A stretch of DNA of 64,000 nucleotides from Synanceia verrucosa. Taxonomy: Eukaryota; Chordata; Actinopteri; Perciformes; Synanceiidae. The stretch is from NCBI GenBank assembly GCA_029721515.1, contig CM056561.1, positions 19,264,635 through 19,328,634 of the forward strand. Reading direction: 5' to 3'. The translations under genes and the position numbers were made by a program. Shown piece after piece: positions 14,301 to 25,824 of this stretch; positions within the stretch are counted from its first letter, which is position 1; the number at the start of each line of letters is the position of its first letter. A model generated the notes under the pieces. That model did not search any database, was not told where the DNA came from, and saw nothing but the letters and a program-made list of their open reading frames with translations.

Positions 14301-16601
14301 GGGAGAGCGCAGCTTCTATTCTCTGCTGACAAAGTGCCCATCTGCAACAATGTCGCATTTGCCACACATGGGATCATTTTCATGTACAATCATGTTGAAC
14401 AAGGGAAATATTTTACACATATTTTTGTTTATTCATTCATATTTTTACAGAGGTTATGTATCATTAGTGAATTAAGACGTCTGCTGTTATGTTAAGTTTG
14501 TATTCTACTCTAACGGTGAAACCTAGCTGGCTTATGTTAGCAGCATGTAGCCACTAGATGTTACTTTTAGTTCATGTAATTATTACTATTATCACTAGTG
14601 CAGATGGTTAATAACCAGACTGTTGTAAATTGCAGCAGCTAGTAGTCCTGTAACCTCACTAATCTGTATGTTAGTGATTTGAATCACGACACAGAATAAT
14701 CTCAAATTACAGATGTCGCCAAGCTTAATTTAGAAGAAATTAAGATATTTTCTTGACCTTTGAGAATGAAAATCACCACAGAGTTACTGTATATCAAATA
14801 ACATCAGTTCATGAACTAGGTGTTCAGTACCTGCAGGGCCTCTGTGCCGGGCTGCTGCAGCAGCTTTACTGTCCTGCCTCCTGCAGTTTTCTGCCCACGC
14901 CCGTCATGCCAGGTTAGATTCCCACCTGTCCGTCGACTCAGCTGGTGCTTGAAGTCCTCAGGCAGAGCTCTGTACTCCACAGCTGGCCTGCAGAAACTGA
15001 AACTGGATGCCGCTGGAGACATAAAAGCAGGAGTAGGTGTGATGATTAGACAGCCGGATCTGCTTGTAACCGCCAACGATGTAAAAACAGAACCAGACAT
15101 GCGCCGCAAAAACACTCCCTCAAATTGAGTCGAACCCACCTGAACACCCTTTCATTCAGGAATGATGTCATGATGAAGTACCTGCTTGTGCCTGCCCCAT
15201 TGATACTGAGCAGGCATGAGGTGACGTTCAGGGTCACCTGAGCCTGGACGAGCCCCTGGGTAATTTACTGAAATCTGTGCTCAGCTTGCTGGTGAATGTC
15301 AGAGCTGTGAGACGAGCCACTTTCTCATCATTAGGACGAGGCCTGCAGGCAGACATCCAAACCCACTCAACAGCAGGTGGCTTCCCAACTTCCAGTAATT
15401 AAAGAAAGTGAGGAACTACAGTAAACATGCTGCTACTGGCACGGATCCTGGCAGAAAGCCACGGGGTCATTACTGATTCATGTGCCAGATTTGAAGAACT
15501 CTCTTAGCGTGTTTGAAGCTATGTGTGCAGCTGTGTGTGTGTGTGTGTGTGTGTTCACTTGCATTTTCAATATCTCAAATTGAGAAGAGAATTTGGAAAG
15601 AGGACATAACGAGCGAGAGAGACTGTCAGGGGGGTTTGAGGAGATGAAAGGATGTCTTTTGGTTTACTGGCTCCATGCCTCTCCTTTCTGTCACTCAACA
15701 TCTCCCGCTGAGAGCAGCGCAAAGCCGAGTCCTGCAATCATCAAGGCAAACCAGCAGCATCCGATTATTATGAAGCAAACTGTGTGTGCCGTTTTTGTTT
15801 TCTTTGAGGTGTATGTATGAACTCCCCTTCAGGGCCTTATTCCTCCCCCAGGCTGCTGCTGGAACCACAAATGTTCCCCTTTTCCTGGATTAAACACATT
15901 TAATTAAGACCACTTGTCAGGCTGAGTTTTTTTCCCCTTCTTTTAGTTTCGCCTTTCTATGGGGGTAAAAAGAGTCCTCATTAACTAGTACCAGATAAAG
16001 AATCTCTTTCATAAACAGATACCTTTACTCAACATGCTGTGAAGTGTCGAGCCCGTCTGTTTCACTTGGTATTCTGGTTTAATCTGCTCCATAAATGAAA
16101 TAAAAGTAACACACAAACTCATGTTGCACCAGAAATGTATTTGTCTACCAAATTAAGAGGAACTTAAATTAAAAGCTGACCGCAGCAACAGTCGCACTGT
16201 TAGACAGCTGCGCTGTCCGTTTCAGCACCAAGTCACTGACCTCCATCACACCTGCAGCACCTCAGTCAATTATTAAAAGCACCACAATATTCCTCTGATG
16301 TCGCTGAAGGCGTTCAAACAGCACTACAGTCACGTCTCTGAGCTCTTATTTCCCACAGTATTAGCTAAGTTTAATATAAAGTTTTAACCTCTAGCTGTGT
16401 ACTTTGGACTATTACAGCACAGTAGACTAGCAGGCGTTTTGTCTACAGACTTGACCCCCTGGCAAACCGGTCTCACCAGTATTGAGTTAAACTAACAGCG
16501 CCTTCCACTGAGTTTCCTTTCAATGGAGGCTCTTTGAAAGAAAATGTCCACGAATGAATAGAAATTTAACCCGCAGAAAGCTGCCTACCGTCCACAGCCA
16601 T
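11361..16601 (-). CDS. samd10: Sterile alpha motif domain-containing protein 10
   Basis: Predicted 175-aa protein (human SAMD10 about 202 aa). SAM domains are small helical protein-interaction modules; the specific role of SAMD10 is poorly defined. Coding exons in transcript order are 16601-16589 (13 nt), 15012-14831, 12158-11990, 11888-11748 and 11383-11361 (23 nt). Phases agree at every junction. The N-terminal part has FSFCRPAVEYRALPEDF, then NLTWHDGRGQKTA and TVKLLQQPGTE, all typical of SAMD10. The linker DNYGIYHTSPTQPSLIRP leads into the SAM domain at about 88-155, with LWSQQDVCKWLKKHCPHNYL, EAFSQHAITGRALLRL and NGEKLQRMGLVQETLRQELL. The end, LLSRGSFGRIS, matches the recalled mammalian LLSQASFGKMS, which is how the last exon was found. 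It is a tandem same-strand neighbour of uckl1, as near human 20q13.33. The short first exon rests on reading frame only, so the start is less certain. Confidence 0.9.
12159..14830 (-). other. samd10 intron 2
   Basis: A 2.7-kb intron between the LLQQPGTE exon and the SAM exons. It begins beside a GACA/GATA microsatellite (about 12160-12192), has an ATA/AAT-rich run at about 12915-12952, and is otherwise AT-rich. No additional exon was recognised. Confidence 0.5.
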
Positions 16602-17141
16602 GGTGTTTCTGTGCCGTAGTGAATCTAGTCACAGTCTCCCATCTCCTCCTCTTCTCTTTTCTCCTCTTCTCTTTTCTTTTCTTCTCTTCTCTGTGTCGAC
16701 TAAAAGTTTCAGTGAGGTCTGCTGGGAGGACTGACGCCCCACATCAAGTCTTACTGGTCTGACTGGGATAACGCCTTGCAGAAAACCAGCTCGTCGTCCA
16801 CTGGTGTCGCCCTCCTCTACTCTCCTCTGCTGGTGTGTCTCTGAACTCAACTTGTCCTCGAGCAGCTGACTGACTGGTTCCGCTGACTCGGGCGTGCACG
16901 AGGAGGGTGCGCGCGCCTACGTGGTTTTTCTATCCCTGTCGTGAGAATCGGACGCGCGGCTTTTTCTCAAGAGCCTGCTCATGCAGCTCATGCGGCTCAA
17001 AGTGCAGCCCCGGGCCCTGTAATTATCGCAGCCAGTGGAGAGACTCTGAAAAACAGCCGGATGAAAAGGCTTCCCATCACTGCAGCATCCAGCGAGAGGA
17101 ATTCCCCTTCACCTTCTCTACAAAGAAAGGCAGCTCTGTGC
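16602..17141. promoter_or_regulatory. Presumed samd10 promoter/5' region
   Basis: This interval lies between the samd10 start codon and the minisatellite. It has a TTTTCTCCTC pyrimidine tract (about 16650-16692) and a comparatively CpG-rich patch (about 16870-17040: CGGGCGTGCACG, GCGCGCGCC, ATCGGACGCGCGG) that stands out from the AT-rich surroundings and fits a CpG-type promoter. No TATA box stands out. This is inference from composition and position. Confidence 0.35.
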
Positions 17142-18567
17142 TGCATGAGATGGACCCTCTGTGAGCTCTGTCCAGAGGAGATGAGCTGCATGTGATGGAC
17201 CCTCTGTGAGCTCTGTCCAGAGGAGAGGAGCTGCATGTGATGGACCCTCTGTGAGCTCTGTCCAGAGGAGAGGAGCTGCATGTGATGGACCCTCTGTGAG
17301 CTCTGTCCAGAGGAGATGAGCTGCATGAGATGGACCCTCTTTGAGCTCTGTCCAGATGGGAAGAGCTGCATGAGATGGACCCTCTGTGAGCTCTGTCCAG
17401 AGGAGAGGAGCTGCATGAGATGGACCCTCTGTGAGCTCTATCCAGATGGGAAGAGCTGCATGTGATGGACCCTCTGTGAGCTCTGTCCAGAGGAGAGGAG
17501 CTGCATGTGATGGACCCTCTGTGAGCTCTGTCCAGAGGAGAGGAGCTGCATGTGATGGACCCTCTGTGAGCTCTGTCCAGAGGAGAGGAGCTGCATGAGA
17601 TGGACCCTCTGTGAGCTCTGTCCAGAGGAGAGGAGCTGCATGAGATGGACCCTCTGTGAGCTCTGTCCAGAGGAGAGGAGCTGCATGAGATGGACCCTCT
17701 GTGAGCTCTGTCCAGAGGAGAGGAGCTGCATGAGATGGACCCTCTGTGAGCTCTGTCCAGAGGAGAGGAGCTGCATGAGATGGACCCTCTGTGAGCTCTG
17801 TCCAGAGGAGAGGAGCTGCATGAGATGGACCCTCTGTGAGCTCTGTCCAGAGGAGAGGAGCTGCATGTGATGGACCCTCTGTGAGCTCTGTCCAGAGGAG
17901 AGGAGCTGCATGAGATGGACCCTCTGTGAGCTCTGTCCAGAGGAGAGGAGCTGCATGAGATGGACCCTCTGTGAGCTCTGTCCAGAGGAGAGGAGCTGCA
18001 TGTGATGGACCCTCTGTGAGCTCTGTCCAGAGGAGAGGAGCTGCATGAGATGGACCCTCTGTGAGCTCTGTCCAGAAGAGAGGAGCTGCATGAGATGGAC
18101 CCTCTGTGAGCTCTGTCCAGAGGAGAGGAGCTGCATGAGATGGACCCTCTGTGAGCTCTGTCCAGAGGAGAGGAGCTGCATGAGATGGACCCTCTGTGAG
18201 CTCTGTCCAGAGGAGAGGAGCTGCATGTGATGGACCCTCTGTGAGCTCTGTCCAGAGGAGAGGAGCTGCATGTGATGGACCCTCTGTGAGCTCTGTCCAG
18301 AGGAGAGGAGCTGCATGAGATGGACCCTCTGTGAGCTCTGTCCAGAGGAGAGGAGCTGCATGAGATGGACCCTCTGTGAGCTCTGTCCAGAGGAGAGGAG
18401 CTGCATGAGATGGACCCTCTGTGAGCTCTATCCAGAAGAGAGGAGCTGCATGAGATGGACCCTCAGTGAGCTCTGTCCAGAGGAGAGGAGCTGCATGAGA
18501 TGGACCCTCTGTGAGCTCTGTCCAGAGGAGAGGAGCTGCATGTGATGGACCCTCTGTGAGGAACTGC
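17142..18567. repeat. 45-bp minisatellite, about 31.5 tandem copies
   Basis: A uniform tandem array whose unit starts TGCATG(A/T)GATGGACC, continues CTCTGTGAGCTCTGTCCAG and ends AGGAGAGGAGC. Units differ at only a few sites: A or T in TG(A/T)GATGG, GATGAG or GAGGAG near the end, an ATGGGAAG variant in units 5 and 7, and CTCTATCC in units 7 and 29. The last unit is truncated and followed by GAACTGCATGACTAG. Each unit holds a SacI site (GAGCTC) and a small inverted repeat CTCTG-TC-CAGAG. Because 45 is a multiple of 3, frames stay open: the minus strand has a 506-residue run of WTELTEGPSHAAPLL-type repeats, and the plus strand has MRWTLCELCPEERSC repeats. No start context, splice signal or domain supports a protein. 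Confidence 0.97.
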
Positions 18568-19860
18568 ATGACTAGAGAGCAACTCCTAATCATTCTTTTC
18601 CTTTTCCTCATAACCTTCCCTTTTCCCTTTTTTGTCATTTATAATGCATTATTATTTTCCAACACAATGAAACATTAAGGGAAACAAAACAAATCAACAA
18701 CGCCCTCAAGGAAAAAAATGAACAAAAACAAACTCCAGCAATGCAGCTCTATCCTTCCATAAAAAAGGAGGCTTTACAGGAAAGAGAGTCCCATCAGGGT
18801 CCATCAGTGAATAATTCCCACTTTTCCCATTAAGCATAATCTTTAAATGACAAATGTTGCTATTCACCCATTGGTGATAAGTTTACACCGTGTCAGCAGG
18901 AGGGCCATGTCTGAGAAGGGAGGGATCTCCCAGTTCAAATATTACTCATTTATAATTACAGAAAAAAAGATCCAAAAAGAGGGTAAACTGAGTCTTATCA
19001 ATCTGCCGCTACAAATTTTAAAACTTCAGGATCAGTTGAGGGTTTGCCCTTGAAGCACTGAAATCCATTTCATGGTTATCAACTGTACATTTATACATAT
19101 TTATAATATAATAAATATATATGTTTTACATCAGAGTGCTTGGTTGAAATGTACAAAAAAGCAGCAAAACAAAAACAGCGCTGACACTGCAGCTGCATGT
19201 GTTATCAAACTGGAACGAGCACAGGAAAAACTGGATGTATTTTCTGTGCAGACTAAAACATGTTCGTCCTCCTGAGACACATTTTGGCAGGGGACGACTG
19301 CAGCAGTGCCAGCATGCTGATAAAGGTTGATTACAAAGATGAAGGTGAAACAAACAGCCTCACACAGGCCTGTGCATGGAGTGTGTGTGTGTGTGCAGAT
19401 ATCTTCTGATAAACAAGTTTAATGACTTTGCAAACTTGAATCCTCCTAAAATGATAGAAAAATCGGCTTGCACTACTGCATCTCTGCTGTCAAATAACAG
19501 AAACAATATATTTTTTATGCAGATTAAAAATGCAGATCATAGCCCCATAGTCTTATTCTCACACAAATAAAGTGGTGGAACTGATGAGTGATATCAAATA
19601 AAACTGTCACAGTTAAAAGGTCTGAATTCAAAATATTTCTTAAGTGTTATCAGTGAAATGACCTTCAAGTATCAAAAACAAAAAGGTACCCATTATGCAG
19701 GAAGGAGCTTTATTATATATTATTGACTGCTTTAAGTTATTTATTTAACTGCAGTAACTTGGAGGCATCTTGCAGACTTCCTCTTGTATTAAAATGATGA
19801 AATTAAAGTGCAATTTATGTTCCGGAGGACTGAGTGTTGTGTGTTGCTGTTAATGTTATT
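18568..19860. other. Intergenic DNA, no gene seen
   Basis: AT-rich DNA beyond the minisatellite with short microsatellites, such as (GT)n near 19380-19396. The open frames are short and show no family resemblance. Confidence 0.5.
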
Positions 19861-19861
19861 A

Positions 19862-20400
19862 TACTACTCGCAAAAAGTTTGGGATATTGGGCTTTGGGAT
19901 GAAATTTCAGAGTGCACCTGAAGTGCACTAAAACCTTTACAGGTGAACTTAATTTGACCTTTTCTAAACCTTTGAATGCACATGTGCAGCTGTTTCAGTA
20001 TTTATTGCATAACATGCTGTTCTCTAACAAGGTGATTAACCACAAGTGTCTGATCCATGAATTGACCACTAAATGTTCTGGTTCTATGATGATTTGTATT
20101 TAAACAGTCCTCTTCATCATTTAATTCACATTTTGACATCACTGAAAAGATGGCGTTGAACAATCGATCATCAGCACCTGGTCAATGAGAGGCTTCAAAC
20201 AGGATGAAGTTTCCACTGATCTTAGAGTGTCACAGTGTCATCAGCAGGTTACATCAGAGACACAGAGAGACTAGAAGAGTAACAGAGAGGCACAGAAGTG
20301 GACGACCTTTGGCTATATCCCATGCTGATGACCACCTCATTGTAAACAGTGCCCTGTGGAACCAGATGGAAAGCTTAATGCTCTGAGCAATTGTTTATGA
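19862..20400 (+). mobile_element. Decayed Tc1/mariner-like DNA transposon
   Basis: The left part begins ACTCGCAAAAAGTTTGGGAT, followed by text typical of a dispersed fish Tc1/mariner family (AAACCTTTACAGGTGAAC, TTAATTTGACC). At 20231-20330 the plus strand encodes VISRLHQRHRETRRVTERHR then SGRP, which resembles the paired helix-turn-helix DNA-binding region of Tc1-type transposases, where SRL-x-R-x-xETG...RxRSGRPR is usual. The catalytic DDE part was not recognised and the frame soon ends, so this is a non-functional fossil. The right boundary is uncertain and may reach about 20500. Confidence 0.65.
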
Positions 20401-21574
20401 TGAAGACAGCAACAGCACCAAAATAAGCATTCTGGAAACAATGCTGAAGCCATGCAGAGCAACAGGAGACAGTTCATCGTTTCCACGGTTCCCAGCTACA
20501 TCCCTGCTCACAAAATCAACAGATTTACAGTTAGTGATGGTGAGTCATTATCTATGCCTTGAATGAACTGATTTAACATTCTCTCTTTGGTTTTATAAGG
20601 ACCAAACATGCCAAGAGTGGATGTGAGGCTGAGCTCCCTGCTGTTTTTGATATTACATTATGTAATTGATGTTTATTTGAAATGTCTCCACGTGTACCAG
20701 ACATTCTCGAACTTTCCAACACAGTGGGATGCCTTTTCATAACAGTAGTGACAGAGGTCACTGTAGTTTATGCCAGCCATGTGATTGTAAAACCATCTCA
20801 GCAGTTTAATTGGCAGGGTGTGAGTTAGATTCTGCAGGAGGATTGGGGCTCTTCTTAAACTTTAAGCATGTACACATTTGGCCTGGTTAAAGTGCTAAAA
20901 GATGAAAGGGACTGCTTGAATTCACAGTTTCCAAAGTAGAGAACATCAAAGGGCCTCAAATACATATGAGGTTTGCACTGAGCAGCTGCCTTTTGTTTTA
21001 ATGTTTAACAAAGGAATCATTTTCAGCAATTGTTTTATGGTCATTCCAGAGTAATGCAGAGAGTCCTGCCCACTGTATTATTTTTAGCCCAAACATTAAA
21101 CATATTGTACCGTAACATTTTGGCCAAAACGCAGAAAATATTTTGTATTTAGAAATAACTTTATCCATTTTGTATGCTGCTGATAAGACCAAGGTCAGCG
21201 GGTAGAAACTGCTGCTAAACCAGCAGTCAACACAAGGGGGCAGTGTCATCCACAGAGGAATTATCTGTATAACAGTACTGAGCAATATTAGACAATGGTT
21301 TACCTTATATTTACAAAGCCAAAATGATAAACACATTTCATACTGCATATCTTAAATGCAACCCAACCTCAGCATTCCAAATGTTGTAAACAATACTGAA
21401 AAAAGCATTATAAGGTCTCCATTTTGTCTGGAACATAGCTTTAATTTCTAAAATATTAAATGACAATCCAGTATCAGTGATGTTTGTTGGTTTGCTACAT
21501 TGCTTACTAGTATGTGTGTTTTTGTTGTATAAAGAGCTGCTCTTCAGAATGAAACTCAATGCATTTTATTCAAC
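20400..21574. other. Intergenic DNA, no gene seen
   Basis: This segment follows the Tc1/mariner fossil and may include its eroded right part. The 116-residue minus-strand open frame at 20998-21348 has no recognisable features. Confidence 0.4.
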
Positions 21575-21842
21575 TACTGTAGTAAGTAAGTACAGTTTAG
21601 AGATACTTACATTTTTAACTTGAGTACCTCGATGCTACTTTTTATTTCAAGGTAGATGCACATTTAACTCTACCACATTTATTTTATAACTTGAGTTACT
21701 GGTTAATTTGCAGATTCAGATTACTGATATACAACAGAAATCAACTAATAAATGATGATATATTATACAGTAATTACAGGTTAAGCTACACAGCAATATA
21801 TAACTTAGATCAATGTAGCCCATTGTATCTTTAGATGGAACA

Positions 21843-22769
21843 TTAAAGGGATAGCTTGGAGGCAGTTGGAGTAGCAGACAGTTATTGGACAAACTGGAAC
21901 CAAAGCCATGTTCTCCTGTGGACGGGTGCAGAAGACAACATTTTAAACTCAAACAAAGGCCTACCAAAACAACCTATACACTATATAAAATACCTTTATC
22001 CATCCATCCATCCATTTTCTACCGCTTATCCTCATAGGGTCGTGGGGGGGCTGGAGCCTATCCCTGTCTTAGGGCAGAAGGCATGGTACACCCTGGGCAA
22101 GTCTCCAGTTCATCACAGGGCACATAGACACAGACAACCACTCACATTCACATCTACAGACAATTTAAATTAGCCAATTAACCTAATCCCCATGCATGTT
22201 TTTGGATGGTGGGAGGAAGCCGGAGTACCTGGAGAGAACCCACGCAGACACAGGGAGAACATGCAAACTCCACACAGAAAGGCCCCAGACTGGGACTCGA
22301 ACCCGGTACCTTCTTGCTGTGAGGTGACAGTGCTAACCACTACACCACCGTGACACCCTACCTTTATTATATTTATTATTTATATTTATGTTATTATATT
22401 AATATATATTTTCACTGGTTTACCTTGTCCGTGTAACAATAGCGAAGCAGCAGGGGTCGAGCTGTGTTTGGCTTTTACAGGCTAGTCTGACGTCGCGCAT
22501 CCATTGACGACACTTGTGGGCCAATCAGTGGACCATAATTGGCTGATGTCAAGTTTTAGTATCGCTTCGGCTCACTTGGAACCAGGGCTGAAGAGGTACA
22601 AAAAAAGTGCCTACCAGGTACTGGCGGAAAATATGGTGTACACTTAAACTCATAGAGATATTTTAGGTGGGCCTTTCTTTTAGGAGGCTAAAGTACATCC
22701 TGCTGCCCGCCGTGTCCACATTAGTGCGTTGCTTCCGGAACAGCCTTTTTCTCCAAGCTATCCCTTTAA
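21843..22769. mobile_element. TTAA-flanked MITE inserted in the hAT-like element
   Basis: This insertion is bounded by TTAA on both sides. It has a 19-bp terminal inverted repeat: TTAAAGGGATAGCTTGGAG on the left and CTCCAAGCTATCCCTTTAA on the right. TTAA target sites and an AGGG-type TIR fit the Kolobok/T2 or piggyBac superfamilies. It has no transposase, and a SINE sits inside it. Without the SINE it is about 550 bp. A relative with the same TIR start lies at 32677-33365. Confidence 0.75.
21994..22358 (-). mobile_element. tRNA-derived SINE, nearly full length
   Basis: Read on the minus strand, the head begins GTCACGGTGGTGTAGTGG, with an A-box-like TGGTGTAGTGG and, about 40 bp on, a perfect B box (GGGTTCGAGTCCC). 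This is the split internal RNA polymerase III promoter of a tRNA-derived SINE. The body (TGTGTGGAGTTTGCATGTTC, CCGGCTTCCTCCCACC) and the tail, with GATAAGCGGTAGAAAATGG followed by (ATGG)n, match a very common teleost family. Partial tail copies occur at 44585-44712 and about 54213-54250. Confidence 0.8.
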
Positions 22770-22930
22770 AATGATGAACGCATTAATACATCAACAACTA
22801 TAATCAAGTGATATTATATACATGATTCAGACATGGGTCCTTCTGCATAATGAGTAGGCTAATTTTACTTTTGGTACTTTAAGTACACTGTGATGCTAGT
22901 ACATGTAGTGCTATACCAACTTATAATAAT

Positions 22931-24780
22931 GCGTAATTCCAGTTTGTTAAAGTTTTTTTTTTTAAAAAAAACAAAAAAAACAAAACAAAGCTTTCACAAA
23001 AAGAAGAAAAACTCAATTTTAAGAGAACAGTAGAGCTGACTATCCTAGACTTATGAGTGTTTTACTCTGTCCAGATGTGCACACACTGCCACAACTCTGG
23101 CAACAGCAAACACACTGAGCTGCTTGGATAACGTGTGAAGTGTGCCGCGACCTCTGGCTCCCCATGTGGCCACCACATTATGTTTGTCCAGGTCAACATT
23201 TGTCTTATTTAATGACAAAATTCTGAAGATGGTGACACCCTCAGAATGACATCTTTTTCCACAAGTACCTAAGAAAGAAAGATTAACTCAAAGACATATA
23301 AACCATCCTCCAAAAACTAAACTAAAACATTTTACATGAAGGTTAAAAAAGGATCTGTGGATGTGCCACCAAAGGGAACACAATTGAGGTGTGTGAAGTG
23401 TTGAGACCAATTACTCGTTTGTTCTTTTATGTGGCTGTGAACATACAAGAGCGGATCGAGACTCTAAAACAAACAAATACAGCAAAATAGACACAACAGT
23501 TTCTAAACCTACATTTGCTACATTTTCTCTTAAACATAATTAGTGTAGTTAATAAATATAAGCATATAAGCATGGACAATTTCTTAATTGAATAATGCAT
23601 TTCTCCCTGTCAGGTTATATCCATTGCCAAAAGACCGAAGTCTAGTAGCAGTCTAGTTACACACTGACTTTGTTGGACACACACATAAGGAGATTTACAG
23701 GCTGGCTCAGAATTTGGATCACTAGCGTTAAAACTAAATAGACACAAGACATAAGGAGGACTTAAACACAAATGCAACGACCCATTCTGTTGCAGACTTT
23801 CATAGATGGTATTCTCAATTTTTTTTTCCATGCAGGCAAATTTGGCCTCACCCTGTCTATAAAGTGGTGATGACAAGAAGTTAATGAACAGCTTAAGCCT
23901 GGCGTAAGCGTTATGACGGGCAGGTGAGTGGAAGCTGAAACAGCTGTAATGTGTGATGCCATTCAGGGAAAAGTCAGGGTGGAGCAGCCACCGGCCTGCA
24001 GAATAAAGCTGCGCTTGTTTCACTGCACCAGAAAGTCCGAGCCTGGATGCTGAGTGCTCTGCAACATGTTTCACATGATACAATGAGAGCTTGTTTACAA
24101 ATCAGGGGAGCTCACAGAGAATATGTAAAACACACACACACACAGTTTCTAGGTAAAAGAGGTGGTACCTGGTACAAACAGGAAACAGGAAATGGGCCTG
24201 CTTCTGAAAAAGAGGCCAATCAAAGGATCCCTGCAAAATAATGAGCACAGTGTTGCTCTTGTTCCAAACAGGTCACGTTAGAATAGTCACAGCAACACAT
24301 TTTAAGAACTAATGACATGTACTACAAGTGGCTTTCATTCAAAACCTACTTATGAAATTAATGAATTACCAGTTACATTTAGGTCAAATATCCTTGTTCT
24401 GCAGAAAGAAGGCACCTGTGACTGTTCATACTGATGCATCAATGAAGAAATAGCATTTTAATATTGTCACTGATCAAGGTGGAGCTAGTTTTGAATAATT
24501 TTCAGATTAAATAAATCCTAACCTAATGTTGGGGTCGCAAGATGAATAATGGGAGGGAAATGAGAAAAAAAAAACTCAGCTAAATACATTTTTGTTCATT
24601 TTTATGACATATGTAATATTTGTTTAAAAAAATATTTGTTTGTTCTGTTTGGGCCTCAAATTGTTTTTTTTTTTTAAACGAAACAATCTGAAAGTTTAGA
24701 GAGAACTGATAAAAAGTCAGAGACATCTGAAATGTCACAAACACAGGCCTTATCTTTAATATTTCTTTTTTTAAATATTA
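22931..24780. other. Intergenic DNA, no gene seen
   Basis: AT-rich sequence with A/T homopolymers (22955-22990, 24660-24676) and an (AC)n run at about 24131-24146. The 157-residue minus-strand open frame at 23610-24083 shows no domain or homology that I recognise. Confidence 0.45.
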
Positions 24781-24784
24781 ACCT

Positions 24785-24960
24785 GAAAAGTCATAAATGT
24801 AGTGAAGTAAAAAGTACAATATCTCCCTCTAAAATGTAGTTAAGTAGAAGTATAATGTAGAATAAAATAAACGATGTATAAGCACCTTAAAAACTGTAAA
24901 TAAGTAGAGCACTTGAGTAAATGTATTTCAGAAATTGCCACCATTGCATGTCCAAGCACA
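24785..24960 (-). mobile_element. Fragment of the hAT-like AAGTA-rich MITE
   Basis: This segment contains AGTGAAGTAAAAAGTACAAT, AGTTAAGTAGAAGTATAATG and GCACTTGAGTAAATGTATTT, and ends near GCCACCATTG. Reversed, it matches the left end of the same fish element as the outer one at 21575-22930, whose ends read like CAGTGGTGG. It is a truncated, diverged end fragment. Confidence 0.6.
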
Positions 24961-25824
24961 GGTACTATACAAGTCATGTCGGATTCCATAGCAACCTATA
25001 AAACATCCACTTAAGTTCATACAAAGAGTTTAAAAAAAAAATAACCTTTTGCAAAAGCTAAACTTAACCTGTGCCACACAGAAATTATGCTTTTCTTTTT
25101 TCCCCCCAGTGCCTGCATAAACTACTCACTGTCCCTGGTTCATGTTAGCGGCCAAGACAGAAATTAACACGGTAAACTTTATTTATTGCAAGTAATAGAA
25201 GTGTTCAACAATGTTATTCCATATCACGTTTTCCTGACACCACGTAGCCTTAGTTAGGCAATAAATGGAAAAACATCCTCACCCACTTTCTTTTGGACTA
25301 TCTGCATAATCACAGACAACCTTGTGCGTCATAAGCTTATAATAACGTCATTTTTACCTTTACCTTGTAAATTAATTACATGTTGCTCTGCATTCTCTGA
25401 CGTAATGGAACAGACTAGAAAGACCCGTCTAACTGTCCTTTAAGTTGAGAGAGTTCTGGCTGTGGTACAGAGGAGCTGCCATGTGTCTTTCTCTGCTCAG
25501 GGTGGTGAAGTTATTCAACTGTACAAAGACTAGTGTTGTGAATGAATGTGTGGGCTTGTGGGGCAAGGCAGTAAGGTGTGGGTGTGGACTGTCGCAGCCT
25601 TCAACACAGGGTATTTGTTTTTATTTGTTGCCGGTCTTGGAGGTTTGCTGTTAGGTTGAGGTTTGAACTGCATGTGAAGTAAAAGAGCCCAAGATGTTTC
25701 ACACATTTCACTTCACAGATATCATTTAACCTTAACAATACTAATCACACAATCATTTTTAAAAATCAGCATAAAAATCACACACAGATCTCATAAAATA
25801 TTGTATATTTTGTGTTTGCTTGTG

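Larger units (their letters stand above)
21575..22930 (+). mobile_element. hAT-like MITE interrupted by a TTAA element
   Basis: The outer element is a fish-wide non-autonomous repeat known for 'AAGTACTTGAGTA' ends and internal text such as TTTGCAGATTCAGATTA, AATAAATGATGATATATTAT, GGTTAAGCTAC and TCTGCATAATGAGTA. The left half runs to about 21842. The right half resumes at about 22770 with AATGATGAACGCATTAATAC, which continues the recalled uninterrupted consensus ...CATTAAAGTGATGAACAC. Its ends are eroded and the hAT assignment is from recall. Confidence 0.6.

Noticed and set aside
17142..18567. CRISPR-like array
   Set aside because: The copies are directly adjacent without unique spacers, in a vertebrate genome; it is a minisatellite.
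17118..18638. 506-residue minus-strand ORF of 15-aa repeats as a protein gene
   Set aside because: It is fully explained by a 45-bp minisatellite whose period is divisible by three. It continues past the array only briefly, has no family similarity, and similar open frames exist on the other strand.
22300..22350. A tRNA gene
   Set aside because: The A and B boxes belong to the head of a tRNA-derived SINE. The rest of the sequence is the SINE body and it cannot form an intact cloverleaf by eye.
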